A stretch of 11,355 nucleotides of DNA from HyVt-443 sp964544655. GTDB taxonomy: Bacteria; Pseudomonadota; Gammaproteobacteria; Chromatiales; Chromatiaceae. The translations under genes were made by a program, and so were the position numbers. The stretch lies in assembly GCA_964544655.1 (NCBI GenBank), contig CAZJCM010000060.1, forward strand, positions 1-11,355, given 5' to 3'. Below are positions 6,207 to 11,355 of the stretch, piece after piece (positions within the stretch are counted from its first letter, which is position 1; each line of letters starts with the position of its first letter). Under the pieces are notes generated by a model. That model saw nothing but the letters and a program-made list of their open reading frames with translations, was not told the DNA's origin and ran no database searches.

Positions 6207-6599
6207 CTACCGTATATGTTCGATATAGTGGGGGCGGTCTTCCATCTTCAGCTCGACCGCCTCCGCCGCCACCCGCAGGTGTCGCTCGGTACCCTCAAAG
6301 CGCAGATCGCAATGGGCCCGGCCACGGCTCTGCAGCGGAATCGGGATCATATCGCGGTAGGTGTAGATGTTCTCACCCACGTCTCCCCCGGCGCAGATGC
6401 AGGGACAGGCCGGCAACTCACCTTCCACACTGGCCCCCTCGAACACCAACTCACCCGCCTGCCACCAACGGGTCCGCTCCTTGGAGCCGCTCATGCTCTT
6501 GATGATATAGGCGCGAGAGAAGCGCAGCACCACGCGGTCACCTTCGATCTGGATCGACGCCACTTCGGACCCCGCTAAATCAATACTGCTACTGTCCAT
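6207..6599 (-). CDS. Conserved-looking protein of unknown function, 130 residues
   Basis: No family is recognised. The protein is predicted soluble, with no signal peptide or membrane segment and alternating hydrophobic residues suggesting a beta-rich fold (VASIQIEGDRVVLRFSRAYI at 13-32, WWQAGELVFEGASVEG at 45-60, YRDMIPIPLQSRGRAHCDLRF at 81-101, and AAEAVELKME then YIEHIR at the end). A CPCIC cluster (Cys65, 67, 69) followed by AGGD is notable and could bind a metal or be redox active; Cys97 is a fourth cysteine. The start is supported by GGAG 7 bases upstream of the ATG and a TATAAT further up. Codon use looks like its neighbours. It follows ntrC on the same strand with a 221-base gap, but its own promoter candidate and the repeat copy in between suggest independent transcription. 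Confidence 0.8.
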   Translation of the reverse strand: MDSSSIDLAGSEVASIQIEGDRVVLRFSRAYIIKSMSGSKERTRWWQAGELVFEGASVEGELPACPCICAGGDVGENIYTYRDMIPIPLQSRGRAHCDLRFEGTERHLRVAAEAVELKMEDRPHYIEHIR

Positions 6600-6630
6600 T
6601 CGTCATCTCCAACATGTTTTTCAATAGCCC

Positions 6631-6636
6631 ATTATA
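6631..6636 (-). promoter_or_regulatory. -10 element (TATAAT) for the 130-residue protein gene
   Basis: A perfect minus-strand TATAAT lies 31 bases upstream of the ATG at 6599, giving a predicted leader of about 25 nt that contains the GGAG ribosome site. No good -35 is visible 16-18 bases upstream, so strength or activator dependence cannot be judged. Confidence 0.42.
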
Positions 6637-6703
6637 ACGATTGGCCCTGTAAACGTACCCCGGTCGTTAATAAGCTAATTCAGGCTGGCGGCCGGTGACG
6701 GCC

Positions 6704-6767
6704 CACGGGATCTCGGCGGCAGGGATGCCGCCGCAAAGCCCCCAGGGAGGGGTTAATGACATCCCCG
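6704..6767. repeat. Second copy of the 64-base repeat, opposite orientation
   Basis: Aligned by eye without gaps, this segment matches the reverse complement of 6061-6124 at about 54 of 64 positions. The identical core includes the hairpin CGGCGGCA (6714-6721) GGGA TGCCGCCG (6726-6733), then AAGCC and CCAGGGA. This copy lacks the 23-bp outer arms. It sits between the ntrC stop and the promoter of the 130-residue protein gene. Confidence 0.8.
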
Positions 6768-6820
6768 AAGCGTTGCCCCCGGCTACCATCCGGAGCCAAT
6801 CGATCTGTTTCCCGGGCGGG

Positions 6821-8236
6821 TCATCCGCTTTCAGCCCCGTTGTCCAGCCCCAGCTCCTTGATCTTGCGGGTCAGGGTGTTACGGCCCCAGCCCAGCAGCC
6901 GGGCCGCATCCTGACGCCGGCCGCCGGTCTGCTCCAGGGCGGTTTCGATCATGATGGTCTCAAATGTCGGGATCGCCTCATCCAACAGCCCCTCCTGGCC
7001 CCGTTGCAGGCGGCGCCGCGCCCAGCTGCGCAGATTGGAGCGCCAGTCCCCCTCATCCGGATTGGCCACTTCATGCTTGCGCAGTTCGGGGGGCAGATCT
7101 TCCACGTGAATCTCATGGGATGCCGCCATCACCGTCAGCCAGCGGGCGGTATTCTCCAGCTGACGCACGTTTCCCGGCCAATCCAGCCGCTCCAGCTCGG
7201 CCAATGTATCCGGTCGCAGGACTTTCGTCTCTCCACCCAGTTCCGCCGCCGCAAGGGCCAGGAAATGCTCCATCAGCAGACCGATATCTTCACGCCGTTC
7301 CCGCAACGAAGGCACATGTACGCGGATCACATTGAGGCGGTGGAACAGATCTTCACGAAACCGCCCCTCCTTCACCAGGCGTTCCAGGTTCTGATGGGTG
7401 GCGGCGATGATACGCACGTTGACGGTCACCGGTTCGTGACCACCGACGCGATAGAACTCACCATCGGCCAGCACCCGCAACAGCCTCGTCTGCAGTTCCG
7501 CCGGCATATCACCGATCTCATCCAGGAACAGGGTGCCACCATCCGCCTGCTCGAAGCGCCCAATGCGCCGGCTCTGGGCGCCGGTAAAGGCCCCCCGTTC
7601 ATGGCCAAACAGCTCGGACTCCATCAGGTCACGGGGGATGGCCGCCATATTGAGGGCAATGAACGGGCGTTCGGAACGTGGGCTGTGCCGGTGCAACGCC
7701 TGGGCCACCAGCTCCTTCCCGGTGCCTGACTCGCCATTGATTAAGACCGTGATGTTGGAGCGGGCAAGCCGGCCAATGGCACGGAACACCTCCTGCATGG
7801 CAGGCGCTTCGCCGATGATCTCCGGATGATTCCCTGCCACTTCCTCCACATCCCGTGGCACACTACGATTCTTGCGGCAGGCCCGTGACACCTGCTCCAC
7901 CGCCTCGTCCACATCGAATGGCTTGGGCAGATACTCGAACGCGCCACTGTGGAAGGCAGCAACTGCGCTGTCCAGATCCGAATGGGCGGTCATGATGATC
8001 ACCGGCAGCTCAGGATAGGCCTCACGGATATGGCCCAACAACTCGAGGCCGTCCATCCCCGGCATGCGCACATCGGATACGATGGCATCCGGCTGCTCGC
8101 GGGACAAGGCCTCCATCACCCCATTGGCGCTGGGGAACAGTACCACTTCCATCCCCGCTTTCTGCAACGCCTTCTCCAGCACCCAGCGGATGGAGCGGTC
8201 GTCATCGATGACCCAGATCAGGTTACTTCTTGGCAT
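6821..8236 (-). CDS. glnG: Nitrogen regulation response regulator NtrC (sigma-54 activator)
   Basis: A 471-residue protein (E. coli NtrC 469), also called NtrC. When phosphorylated by NtrB under nitrogen limitation it oligomerises and drives sigma-54 RNA polymerase at glnA and other promoters. Domains: receiver 1-120 with acidic DDD (11-13), phospho-acceptor Asp55 in IVSDVRMPG, TAHS and Lys105; AAA+ domain about 140-370 with Walker A GESGTGKE (168-175), the sigma-54-contacting GAFTGA loop (215-220), Walker B GTLFLDEIGD (234-243), FREDLFHRLNV and WPGNVRQLEN; and a Fis-type helix-turn-helix at about 438-463 (GGRRQDAARLLGWGRNTLTRK). The start at 8236 is chosen because homology begins at MPRSNLIWVIDDD and GGAG precedes it. 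A longer frame to 8311 reads into ntrB. It overlaps the end of ntrB by 14 bases, which fits translational coupling. Confidence 0.97.
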   Translation of the reverse strand: MPRSNLIWVIDDDRSIRWVLEKALQKAGMEVVLFPSANGVMEALSREQPDAIVSDVRMPGMDGLELLGHIREAYPELPVIIMTAHSDLDSAVAAFHSGAFEYLPKPFDVDEAVEQVSRACRKNRSVPRDVEEVAGNHPEIIGEAPAMQEVFRAIGRLARSNITVLINGESGTGKELVAQALHRHSPRSERPFIALNMAAIPRDLMESELFGHERGAFTGAQSRRIGRFEQADGGTLFLDEIGDMPAELQTRLLRVLADGEFYRVGGHEPVTVNVRIIAATHQNLERLVKEGRFREDLFHRLNVIRVHVPSLRERREDIGLLMEHFLALAAAELGGETKVLRPDTLAELERLDWPGNVRQLENTARWLTVMAASHEIHVEDLPPELRKHEVANPDEGDWRSNLRSWARRRLQRGQEGLLDEAIPTFETIMIETALEQTGGRRQDAARLLGWGRNTLTRKIKELGLDNGAESG

Positions 8237-9317
8237 TTGGATTCTCCACCGGCAACAGTACATTGAAGCGTGTCCGCCCCGGTTTGCTTTCACACTCCAC
8301 CAGACCCCCATGCAGGTTGATCAACGATTGGGCAATGGACAGCCCCAGCCCCATACCACCTTCGCTGGCCGTCACCATAGGATAGAACAGCTTCTCCCTG
8401 ATCTGCTCCGGGATTCCCGGTCCGTTGTCTTCCACTGTGATCTGCACCACCAATCGATGGCGCTTGTTGGCAATGGTGAACTGACGCAGAATGCGGGTGC
8501 GCAGACATATTCTGCCATCGGCTGTCTCCTCTACGGCACGGGCGGCATTGCGTACGATGTTGAGCAGCGCCTGGATGATCCGTCCGCTGTCCACATAGAG
8601 ATCTGGAATACTGGGATCATAATCCCGCTCTATCCGAAGGCGGTCACCCGCCTCTGCCTGCACCAGGCTCCTGACCCGCTCCAGCAGGGTGTGAACGTTC
8701 ACTTCGGCCAGTTTGGGCAGTTTGTTCGGTCCCAGCATATTGTCCACCAGGGACTGTAACCGATCGGCCTCGTCGATGATGATCTGGGTATACTCCTCCA
8801 GGTTCGGATCGGCCAGCTCCCGCTCCAGCAGTTGTGCCGCGCCACGCAAGCCACCCAGCGGATTCTTGATCTCATGAGCCAGGCCGCGGATCAGATCACG
8901 GGTTGCCTGATGCTGACTGAGCAGATTCTCCTCACGGCTGATACGAAGCTGCCGGTCGATCTGCTGCAGCTCTACCAGCAGTCCCGGCTCACCCTCCGTA
9001 TCACTCAGCGGGATGACGGTGCAATCGACGGTGACCTCCCGATTATCCGGTAGCGGCAGGGTCAGCTCCCGTTCAGTGAAAGGACGCCCGGAAGCAAGTG
9101 AGCGGCTCAGATCGTTCTCCACCAATCTCGCAGGACACTGGATCAAGGCCCCGGCATCCAATCCGACCATGTGCCGTGCACTGACTGCGAACAACACTTC
9201 TGCCGCCGGATTCATGTAGCGTAACCGTAGCTGGCTGTCGAACATCAGCACCACCGTATTCAGATTCTCGAGAATTCGGCGCAATTCCTGGGGGGTGTTC
9301 TTCATAGGTGTATTCAT
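8223..9317 (-). CDS. glnL: Nitrogen regulation sensor histidine kinase/phosphatase NtrB
   Basis: A 364-residue cytoplasmic kinase (E. coli NtrB 349) that phosphorylates NtrC when nitrogen is scarce and, with PII, dephosphorylates it when nitrogen is abundant. It has no membrane segment. Residues about 12-120 form a PAS domain (LNTVVLMFDSQLRLRYMNPAAE). The DHp helix carries His148 in RGLAHEIKNPLGGLRGAAQLL. The ATPase domain shows the N box LLNIVRNAARA (251-261), G1 DNGPGIP (297-303), FYPMVT and G2 GMGLGLSIAQ (321-330). Start uncertainty: ATG at 9317 (taken here), ATG at 9305 (four residues later), or an in-frame TTG at 9335. None has a strong ribosome site, and a sigma-54-like site at 9331-9347 would leave almost no leader for the 9317 start, favouring 9305 if that promoter is real. 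Confidence 0.95.
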   Translation of the reverse strand: MNTPMKNTPQELRRILENLNTVVLMFDSQLRLRYMNPAAEVLFAVSARHMVGLDAGALIQCPARLVENDLSRSLASGRPFTERELTLPLPDNREVTVDCTVIPLSDTEGEPGLLVELQQIDRQLRISREENLLSQHQATRDLIRGLAHEIKNPLGGLRGAAQLLERELADPNLEEYTQIIIDEADRLQSLVDNMLGPNKLPKLAEVNVHTLLERVRSLVQAEAGDRLRIERDYDPSIPDLYVDSGRIIQALLNIVRNAARAVEETADGRICLRTRILRQFTIANKRHRLVVQITVEDNGPGIPEQIREKLFYPMVTASEGGMGLGLSIAQSLINLHGGLVECESKPGRTRFNVLLPVENPNAKK

Positions 9318-9330
9318 TGGTAAAGCGGAA

Positions 9331-9347
9331 TGCAAAAATCAAACCAA
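9331..9347 (-). promoter_or_regulatory. Sigma-54-like promoter candidate for ntrBC
   Basis: The minus strand reads TTGGTTTGATTTTTGCA, with GG (9345-9344) and GC (9333-9332) exactly 12 bases apart and a perfect TTGCA in the -12 element. The -24 element keeps TGG and the later G but loses CAC. Transcription would begin near 9320, only a few bases before the first ntrB ATG and about 15 before the second. An NtrC box about 200 bases upstream supports it; the short leader counts against it. Confidence 0.42.
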
Positions 9348-9536
9348 TCTATCTGATTATCGATATGCACACATTCTGCAAATTGACAGCGGCCTCCAGG
9401 GGGGCTTACCAGGCTTCAGAAAAGGGGCTACAGCGTCCGCCAGCCTGCATGGCAAGCCGCAATGCGCCGTACGATCCACCAAGCAGAGACGATGTATCGC
9501 GCCATGGGTGGCTCCACGGCCCAGGAACTAATGAAT

Positions 9537-9542
9537 AGTATA
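9537..9542 (-). promoter_or_regulatory. -10-like element abutting the NtrC box
   Basis: Minus-strand TATACT is a 5-of-6 match to the sigma-70 -10 consensus and directly adjoins the NtrC box, which would fill its 17-base spacer. The hexamer at the -35 position (CTTTTC) is poor. In E. coli the ntrBC promoter glnLp is a sigma-70 promoter blocked by an NtrC site, and this layout resembles it. Weak on its own, credible in context. Confidence 0.4.
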
Positions 9543-9559
9543 CGCACTAAATTGGTGCA
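9543..9559. promoter_or_regulatory. NtrC-binding box upstream of ntrBC
   Basis: CGCACTAAATTGGTGCA matches the NtrC consensus (TGCACY-N5-GGTGCA) at all core positions except the first base: GCAC and GGTGC half-sites with an AT-rich centre, very close to the strong sites upstream of enteric glnA. It lies in the 284-base gap between the DUF4124 gene and ntrB, about 200 bases upstream of the sigma-54-like site. The likely role is autoregulation of ntrBC by NtrC. Confidence 0.78.
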
Positions 9560-9601
9560 GAAAAGGAGGGGTAAGCACTGAGAGTGTGTCGGACCCGGCC
9601 G

Positions 9602-10129
9602 TCAGTTGTTCTGTATGCGGGGGACCGTGGTGCGCAGAAGATGAAAAGTGACCGTTCCGGTGCGGCCCAGCTCCCGCCCCTCGCTGTCGGTAATGGCCGC
9701 CTGAAGGGTATGTGTGCCGCGGTCCACATTTTCCAGCATGAGCAACGGCGAGGCCTGTGGTGTTCCGGTCTGCTTACCATCAAGATAAACGACGACCTTA
9801 TGCCCTTTTTGCAGCTTCGGTTCCAGCTCCACAGAGACACCGACCTGGCCTGGATCGGAGCGAATGGTGGCATCTGCCGCCGGCGTGACGATCTCTATCC
9901 GCTTATAGCGCAGTACCACCTTGGTCTTACCGCCCCGCTCCCGGTCAACCGGGCCCGGCAATGGTGGTGGACTGTAGATGGTGGCCTTGGGCAGCTCGAT
10001 CTCTTTTGCCCCGTGCTCCGGTTGATCCGAATAATGCACCTGCCCGCTATCGTCTACCCATTTATAGATACCGGCCACCACCCATAGTGGCAGCAGGCAG
10101 AGTAGCAGGATGAAAGCGGTCTTGTTCAT
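9602..10129 (-). CDS. Periplasmic DUF4124-domain protein
   Basis: A 175-residue exported protein of unknown function. Residues 1-19 form a signal peptide (MNKT, hydrophobic FILLLCLLPLWVVA). The mature N-terminus is a DUF4124 domain, GIYKWVDDSGQVHYSDQP (20-37), a short conserved module common in proteobacteria. A proline-rich linker (SPPPLPGPVD) leads to a region at about 72-165 that reads like an immunoglobulin or fibronectin-like beta sandwich (IEIVTPAADATIR, VGVSVELEPKLQKGHKVVVYLDGK, THTLQAAITDSEGREL). The start at 10129 is chosen because it begins a clean signal peptide; an in-frame TTG at 10147 is the alternative, and neither has a strong ribosome site. The gene lies between glnA and ntrBC, a conserved arrangement in several gammaproteobacteria, but a role in nitrogen control is not shown. 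The glnA terminator separates it from glnA. Confidence 0.87.
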   Translation of the reverse strand: MNKTAFILLLCLLPLWVVAGIYKWVDDSGQVHYSDQPEHGAKEIELPKATIYSPPPLPGPVDRERGGKTKVVLRYKRIEIVTPAADATIRSDPGQVGVSVELEPKLQKGHKVVVYLDGKQTGTPQASPLLMLENVDRGTHTLQAAITDSEGRELGRTGTVTFHLLRTTVPRIQNN

Positions 10130-10202
10130 ATTGACAGCATAGCCCAACTACCACGGTAGCAACAACGGCGGTGATATGAACGGGGGATTTTCCGGCCAAC
10201 AC

Positions 10203-10229
10203 AAAAAAGGCGCCCCCGAAGGGGCGCCT
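10203..10229 (-). terminator. Intrinsic terminator of glnA
   Basis: On the minus strand a 9-bp GC-rich stem AGGCGCCCC / GGGGCGCCT (10229-10221 with 10216-10208) is closed by a UUCG tetraloop and followed by six T residues (10208-10203). It starts 26 bases after the glnA stop. This is a strong rho-independent terminator and implies that the DUF4124 gene has its own promoter or depends on read-through. Confidence 0.92.
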
Positions 10230-10254
10230 CTGATACAGCATAAAGCGATAACGC

Positions 10255-11355
10255 TTACAGGCTGTAGTACATATCGAACTCCACCGGATGGGTGGTCATA
10301 CGCAGACGGGTCACCTCTTCCATCTTCAGCGCGATGTAGCCGTCGATCAGGTCGTCGGTGAAGACACCGCCGGCGGTGAGGAAGTCACGATCTCCATCCA
10401 ATGCCTCCAGGGCCTGGTCCAGGCTGTGGCAGACGGTGGGGATGCTGGCCGCTTCTTCAGCCGGCAGATCATAGAGATCCTTGTCCATCGCCTCGCCCGG
10501 ATGGATCTTGTTCTGGATACCGTCGAGACCGGCCATCATCATGGCGGAGAAGGCCAGGTAGGGGTTGGCGGTGGGATCAGGGAAACGCACTTCGATGCGA
10601 CGCGCCTTGGGGCTGGAGACCCACGGAATACGGATCGAGGCAGAACGGTTGCGGGCCGAATAGGCCAGCATCACCGGGGCCTCGAAGCCGGGTACCAGAC
10701 GCTTGTACGAGTTGGTGGAGGCGTTGGTGAAGGCATTCAGGGCACGGGCATGCTTGATGATGCCGCCGATGTAGTAGAGCGCCGTCTCGCTCAGGCCGCC
10801 ATACTGGTTACCGGCGAAGATGTTCTCTCCATCCTTGGCCAGGGACTGATGCACATGCATGCCCGAACCGTTGTCACCCACCAGCGGCTTGGGCATGAAG
10901 GTGACGGTCTTGCCGTAGGCGTGGCCCACGTTCTGGATCACATACTTCATGATCTGGTTCTGGTCGGCGCGCTTCACCAGGGTATCGAACATGGTGCCGA
11001 TCTCGCACTGGCCGCCGGTGGCCACCTCATGATGGTGCACCTCGACCTTGACGCCCATCTCTTCCAGGGCCAGGCACATGGCGGCACGGATGTCATTCAG
11101 GGAATCGACCGGAGGAACCGGGAAATAGCCGCCCTTGAGGCCGGGACGATGGCCGATGTTGCCGTCTTCGTAGACCTTCTCGGAGTTCCACTCGGCCTCT
11201 TCCGAATCCACCTTGTAGAAGGCGCCGGACATATCGGCGCCGTAGCGCACGTCGTCCAGGATGAAGAACTCCGGCTCCGGACCAAAGTAAGCGGTATCGC
11301 CGATGCCGGTGGACTGCAGATAGGCCTCGGCACGCTTGGCGACAGAGCGGGGATC
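10255..11355 (-). CDS. glnA: Glutamine synthetase type I (5' end outside the window)
   Basis: The C-terminal 366 residues; the frame stays open to the window edge, so about 100 N-terminal residues are missing compared with the 469-residue E. coli enzyme. It joins ammonia to glutamate using ATP, as a cytoplasmic dodecamer. The visible part opens with DPRSVAKRAEAYL, then GPEPEFFILDD (metal-binding glutamates), EVHHHEVATGGQ, NGSGMHVHQSL (active-site His), the NRSASIRIP and RIEVRFPDPTANPYLAFSAM segments and MDKDLYDLP. That last Tyr matches Tyr397 of E. coli, the adenylylation site, so this is the regulated GSI-beta type. The end HPVEFDMYYSL is typical. Its promoter lies outside the window; control by NtrC, encoded downstream, is expected from established knowledge. 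Confidence 0.97.
   Translation of the reverse strand, partial: DPRSVAKRAEAYLQSTGIGDTAYFGPEPEFFILDDVRYGADMSGAFYKVDSEEAEWNSEKVYEDGNIGHRPGLKGGYFPVPPVDSLNDIRAAMCLALEEMGVKVEVHHHEVATGGQCEIGTMFDTLVKRADQNQIMKYVIQNVGHAYGKTVTFMPKPLVGDNGSGMHVHQSLAKDGENIFAGNQYGGLSETALYYIGGIIKHARALNAFTNASTNSYKRLVPGFEAPVMLAYSARNRSASIRIPWVSSPKARRIEVRFPDPTANPYLAFSAMMMAGLDGIQNKIHPGEAMDKDLYDLPAEEAASIPTVCHSLDQALEALDGDRDFLTAGGVFTDDLIDGYIALKMEEVTRLRMTTHPVEFDMYYSL

Noticed and set aside
6053..6578. Plus-strand frames opposite the 130-residue protein gene
   Set aside because: They run through the repeat hairpin or are low-complexity and proline-rich; the minus-strand frame has the better start, ribosome site and composition.
6695..7729. 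344-codon plus-strand reading frame opposite ntrC
   Set aside because: It is the complement of a clear ntrC coding frame in GC-rich DNA, and its His/Gln/Pro-rich translation has no domain.
8237..8311. Longer N-terminus of NtrC
   Set aside because: The extra 25 residues are read from ntrB sequence, and NtrC homology begins at the ATG at 8236, which has its own ribosome site.
9366..9381. TGCACACATTCTGCA as a second NtrC box
   Set aside because: Only the left half-site matches; the right half lacks GGTGC and the spacing is two bases short.
1..11355. CRISPR array, tRNA or rRNA gene, transposase or phage genes
   Set aside because: No regularly spaced repeats, no cloverleaf-like sequence and no integrase or transposase motifs were seen on either strand.

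Overview
The window looks like part of a chromosome from a GC-rich gammaproteobacterium, probably a Chromatiales-like or sulfur-oxidising lineage. The basis is the minus-strand order glnA, a DUF4124 lipoprotein-sized secreted protein, ntrB, ntrC, together with a PEP-CTERM protein (implying an exosortase system elsewhere) and close matches to gammaproteobacterial TrmL, NtrB/NtrC and GlnA motifs. The genus is inference; no rRNA or tRNA gene is present to anchor it.

Left part (1-1974): the probable last codons of an unseen plus-strand gene run toward a strong bidirectional hairpin terminator (about 132-163). This terminator also ends a minus-strand gene for a secreted nidogen-like protein with a C-terminal PEP-CTERM sorting signal. 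Upstream of that gene is a roughly 560-base, AT-rich gene-free stretch. It holds a well-spaced sigma-54 (-24/-12) promoter candidate and, about 150 bases upstream of the predicted start of transcription, a 7+7 bp palindrome placed where an enhancer-binding protein would bind.

Middle (1975-6017): trmL (tRNA wobble 2'-O-methyltransferase, minus) is divergent from a tight plus-strand run of four genes with gaps of 11-34 bases: a class 1B dihydroorotate dehydrogenase (pyrD), an HDOD protein with a degenerate cyclic-nucleotide-binding-like domain, a secreted TlpA-type thioredoxin, and endonuclease V (nfi). The functions are unrelated, so this is probably a co-transcribed housekeeping cluster rather than a pathway.

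6018-6820: an unrecognised 130-residue protein gene (minus) is bracketed by two copies of a 64-base repeat in opposite orientation. One copy is extended by 23-base perfect inverted arms into a 116-base foldable element between the convergent nfi and the unknown gene.

Right part (6821-11355): the nitrogen regulation block on the minus strand. Glutamine synthetase (glnA, 5' end outside the window) ends at a UUCG-loop intrinsic terminator. It is followed by a DUF4124 periplasmic protein, then a leader carrying a near-consensus NtrC box, a -10-like element abutting it and a sigma-54-like site, then ntrB overlapping ntrC. Together these make up the classic circuit in which NtrB phosphorylates NtrC, which drives glnA and probably its own operon.

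No CRISPR array, transposase, integrase or obvious defence system is visible. The most interesting material is regulatory (two sigma-54/enhancer layouts) and the repeat-bracketed unknown gene.
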